Positions 58,801-60,000 of a stretch of 60,000 nucleotides of DNA are shown here, one piece after another. Each line of letters begins with the position of its first letter. Position 1 is the stretch's first letter. The notes under the pieces were generated by a model. That model saw nothing but the letters and a program-made list of their open reading frames with translations, had not been told where the DNA came from and made no database searches. The stretch comes from Acanthaster planci. Lineage: Eukaryota; Echinodermata; Asteroidea; Valvatida; Acanthasteridae. Made by a program: the position numbers and the translations under genes. The DNA lies in contig NW_019091451.1 in the NCBI RefSeq assembly GCF_001949145.1, positions 409,806 through 469,805 of the forward strand, given 5' to 3'.

Positions 58801-59809
58801 GTTGGTGTCAAGACACTGCAGAAGGATGTCTGGCAGCCAGAAAAAAAAAAGACATTAATACAACACATGAATAAATCCACGTCACCTGACTGGCAAGTCA
58901 TCAATCACGCGTTATTGAATAGTTCGGCATATTCCATGGTAAGGCCATTAAATATATCCTGTTAAATACACCACTGAACTACGCGTACAGTGAAAAAAGT
59001 TGCCAATCTCCACACTGGTGAAGAAATGCTTTATCACGCACTGGTAAGACGTAGTCAAACTTTCAGTTTGCCTTTGTGTCACACTTTTGTAGCAAACTGA
59101 CAAAATAAAGTGGCGGCTTTTACACAAAGAGGATTTATTGCAGCGCTGTATTAAAAAAAATCACGAATGTCTTACCATTGCACTAGTGGCAGTGCACATG
59201 TATAGTAGAGAACTTTCCTTTGTTATATTAAGTCACCTGGCACAGTTCACCTGAGCTGTGGTCATACTTGTACAAGTTTACTGAGAAAATGTGTGGAATG
59301 AGCCCACAGGGATTGGCCCCATCTGCTTCCCGGGGAGTAGCCATATTATATCTCCCCATGCTGTGAATTCTCACGTACTAGAACAACCTGAGCCTGGCTG
59401 CCTGTACTCCCGTTTCTGCCCAGGCCATGCCAGGATTTTGAGCATCACCAAATGTAATATCCCCTAAGGGATTTCGTTGCAGCAAAAAGTAGTATGCACT
59501 ATTTGATAAATCTACAAAAAAAAGGACAGCTAAATTATCTTTAAATAACTCACTGCAAACTATCGTTGGAAGTGATGCCGTAGTTGACGAGACATAACAT
59601 AAACAGACATTAACTTCAAGACATATTTGACAGAAGATACTGAGAAAAGCAGAGATCAACAGAGGGAGGGAATGTAAGACACTAGACAGGGAGTAAATTC
59701 CTGACCTGGTCCGAGTACGCTGTGTATCGGCGCTGAGTGATAGTGGAAGATGTCAACCGGCGTGGGTGAGCGGGCAGAGGGTGGCTGAAACCTCTCGATT
59801 GGGGATGGA
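52846..59809 (-). CDS. BTBD16: BTBD16-like (germ-cell-less-related) BTB protein, 3' ten exons
   Basis: Minus-strand coding exons: 59809-59706, 58829-58470, 57549-57435, 57211-57142, 56593-56531, 55936-55869, 55280-55161, 54763-54511, 53944-53843, 53103-52846 (TAG). About 503 residues are visible, all phases closed; the 5' end lies right of the window. A split BTB domain begins DILLQCLDTNWELHRPYVQK and resumes with AFAVALGNLYHEDIDVEKCD. In between lies a ~90-residue, charged, probably disordered insert. A BACK-like helical part follows (VCKYHQAGLKYKVGQVVNAC, ERWLELNLIPHL), then FFTFNEYYLYKLLCYWIFLQ. The C-terminal region (EREQGQQYASLFRSIRL...VVPQQWI, ending LCLPIYVTFGILFPPS) parallels germ-cell-less/GMCL1, where this part follows BTB-BACK. 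Length and layout fit BTBD16 best; GMCL1 is the alternative. Relatives act as CUL3 adaptors, but this is not shown for BTBD16. Confidence 0.8.
55455..55685. mobile_element. MITE-like element with CAGTGGYGGATCCAG-type ends
   Basis: ACAGTAGCAGATCCAG near 55455 pairs with CTGGATCCACCACTGT ending at about 55684 (13 of 16 bases). Next to the left end there is a C-run, and a second C-run lies near the right end. The 230-bp unit is in an intron of the BTBD16-like gene and has no supported ORF. Confidence 0.5.
58095..58265 (-). mobile_element. tRNA-derived SINE copy (second family)
   Basis: Read on the minus strand, GATGGTCGAGTGGTTAAGACG (A-box type) is followed by AGGAGGTCGTGAGTGCC (B-box type) at tRNA-like spacing. 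It is not the family at 125-312 or 11110-11460. It lies in the intron between the first two visible exons downstream of the BTB start. No functional tRNA fold is expected because the 3' acceptor is missing. Confidence 0.6.
58285..58354. repeat. Hairpin with TTAATTAAAA repeat in the loop
   Basis: TGACAAGATGTACT (58285-58298) and AGTACATCTTGACA (58341-58354) are reverse complements at 13 of 14 positions. The loop holds three near-copies of TTAATTAAAA, themselves palindromic. It lies directly beside the SINE at 58095-58265. Confidence 0.65.
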
Positions 59810-60000
59810 CTAAAAATAGAAAGAAAATAGAATGAAAGATGGAGAAACCAAACTTTTTTTTGAGTTGCACCCTAACTGATGTACACCACATACCAAGAGC
59901 CGACCGAGCACAAAATTGCCTTGATTAGACCTTCACTATTGCCCCCTCTGGTGGTGCAAATTTTGATGAGTGTTACAAGCACATACGGACAGGCACTGTG
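59810..60000. other. Intron at the right edge
   Basis: Sequence upstream of the acceptor (TTTTTAG on the minus strand) of the first visible BTBD16-like exon. No further exon is recognisable before the window ends. Confidence 0.5.

Noticed and set aside
1-60000. CRISPR-like or operon-like systems
   Set aside because: No spaced direct-repeat array, no ribosome-binding-site-spaced gene strings; all real coding is spliced and eukaryotic.

Overview
The window is animal (metazoan) nuclear DNA. Genes are split into many short exons with canonical GT...AG junctions. Exons are GC-rich and lie in AT-rich, repeat-rich introns of a few hundred bases to about 4 kb. The gene set (PGM3, BTB/C2H2 zinc finger, RNF24/RNF122, BTBD16/germ-cell-less, a large coiled-coil protein), the frequent TACATGTA-type words, and the many tRNA-derived SINEs and small inverted-repeat elements suggest a marine invertebrate. 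An invertebrate deuterostome (echinoderm, hemichordate or cephalochordate) is my best guess; the species is not established.

Five protein genes were assembled exon by exon, and the codon phase closes at every junction. (1) 3984-11918, plus strand: the last 15 exons of phosphoacetylglucosamine mutase (PGM3/AGM1). Its first ~90 codons are not in the window. (2) 19176-23537, minus strand: a BTB - AT-hook - ten C2H2 fingers - Gln/Pro-rich transcription factor of 797 codons. (3) 27549-31086, plus strand: a 144-residue membrane RING-H2 E3 ligase of the RNF24/RNF122 type. (4) 36422-50534, minus strand: an 18-exon, 1396-codon protein with a disordered N-terminal half, a long coiled coil and a Cys/His-rich tail, which I could not name. 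(5) 52846-59809, minus strand: the last ten exons of a BTBD16-like (germ-cell-less-related) BTB protein, open at the right edge.

Genes 1 and 2 converge, 2 and 3 diverge around a ~4 kb spacer, 3 and 4 converge, and 5 and 4 run head to tail on the minus strand. The functions (UDP-GlcNAc synthesis, transcription, ubiquitin ligation, probable cytoskeletal scaffold, BTB adaptor) do not form one pathway, so this looks like ordinary gene neighbourhood and not a functional cluster.

The non-coding space holds most of the unexplained structure. It has at least eight short inverted-repeat (MITE-like or foldback) elements of different families, three recognisable tRNA-derived SINE copies, a 63-bp tandem array open on both strands, a 16-bp minisatellite just past the stop of gene 4, several clean hairpins, and two or three long ORFs of unknown status. 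I found no CRISPR array, rRNA, genuine tRNA gene or prokaryote-like system.
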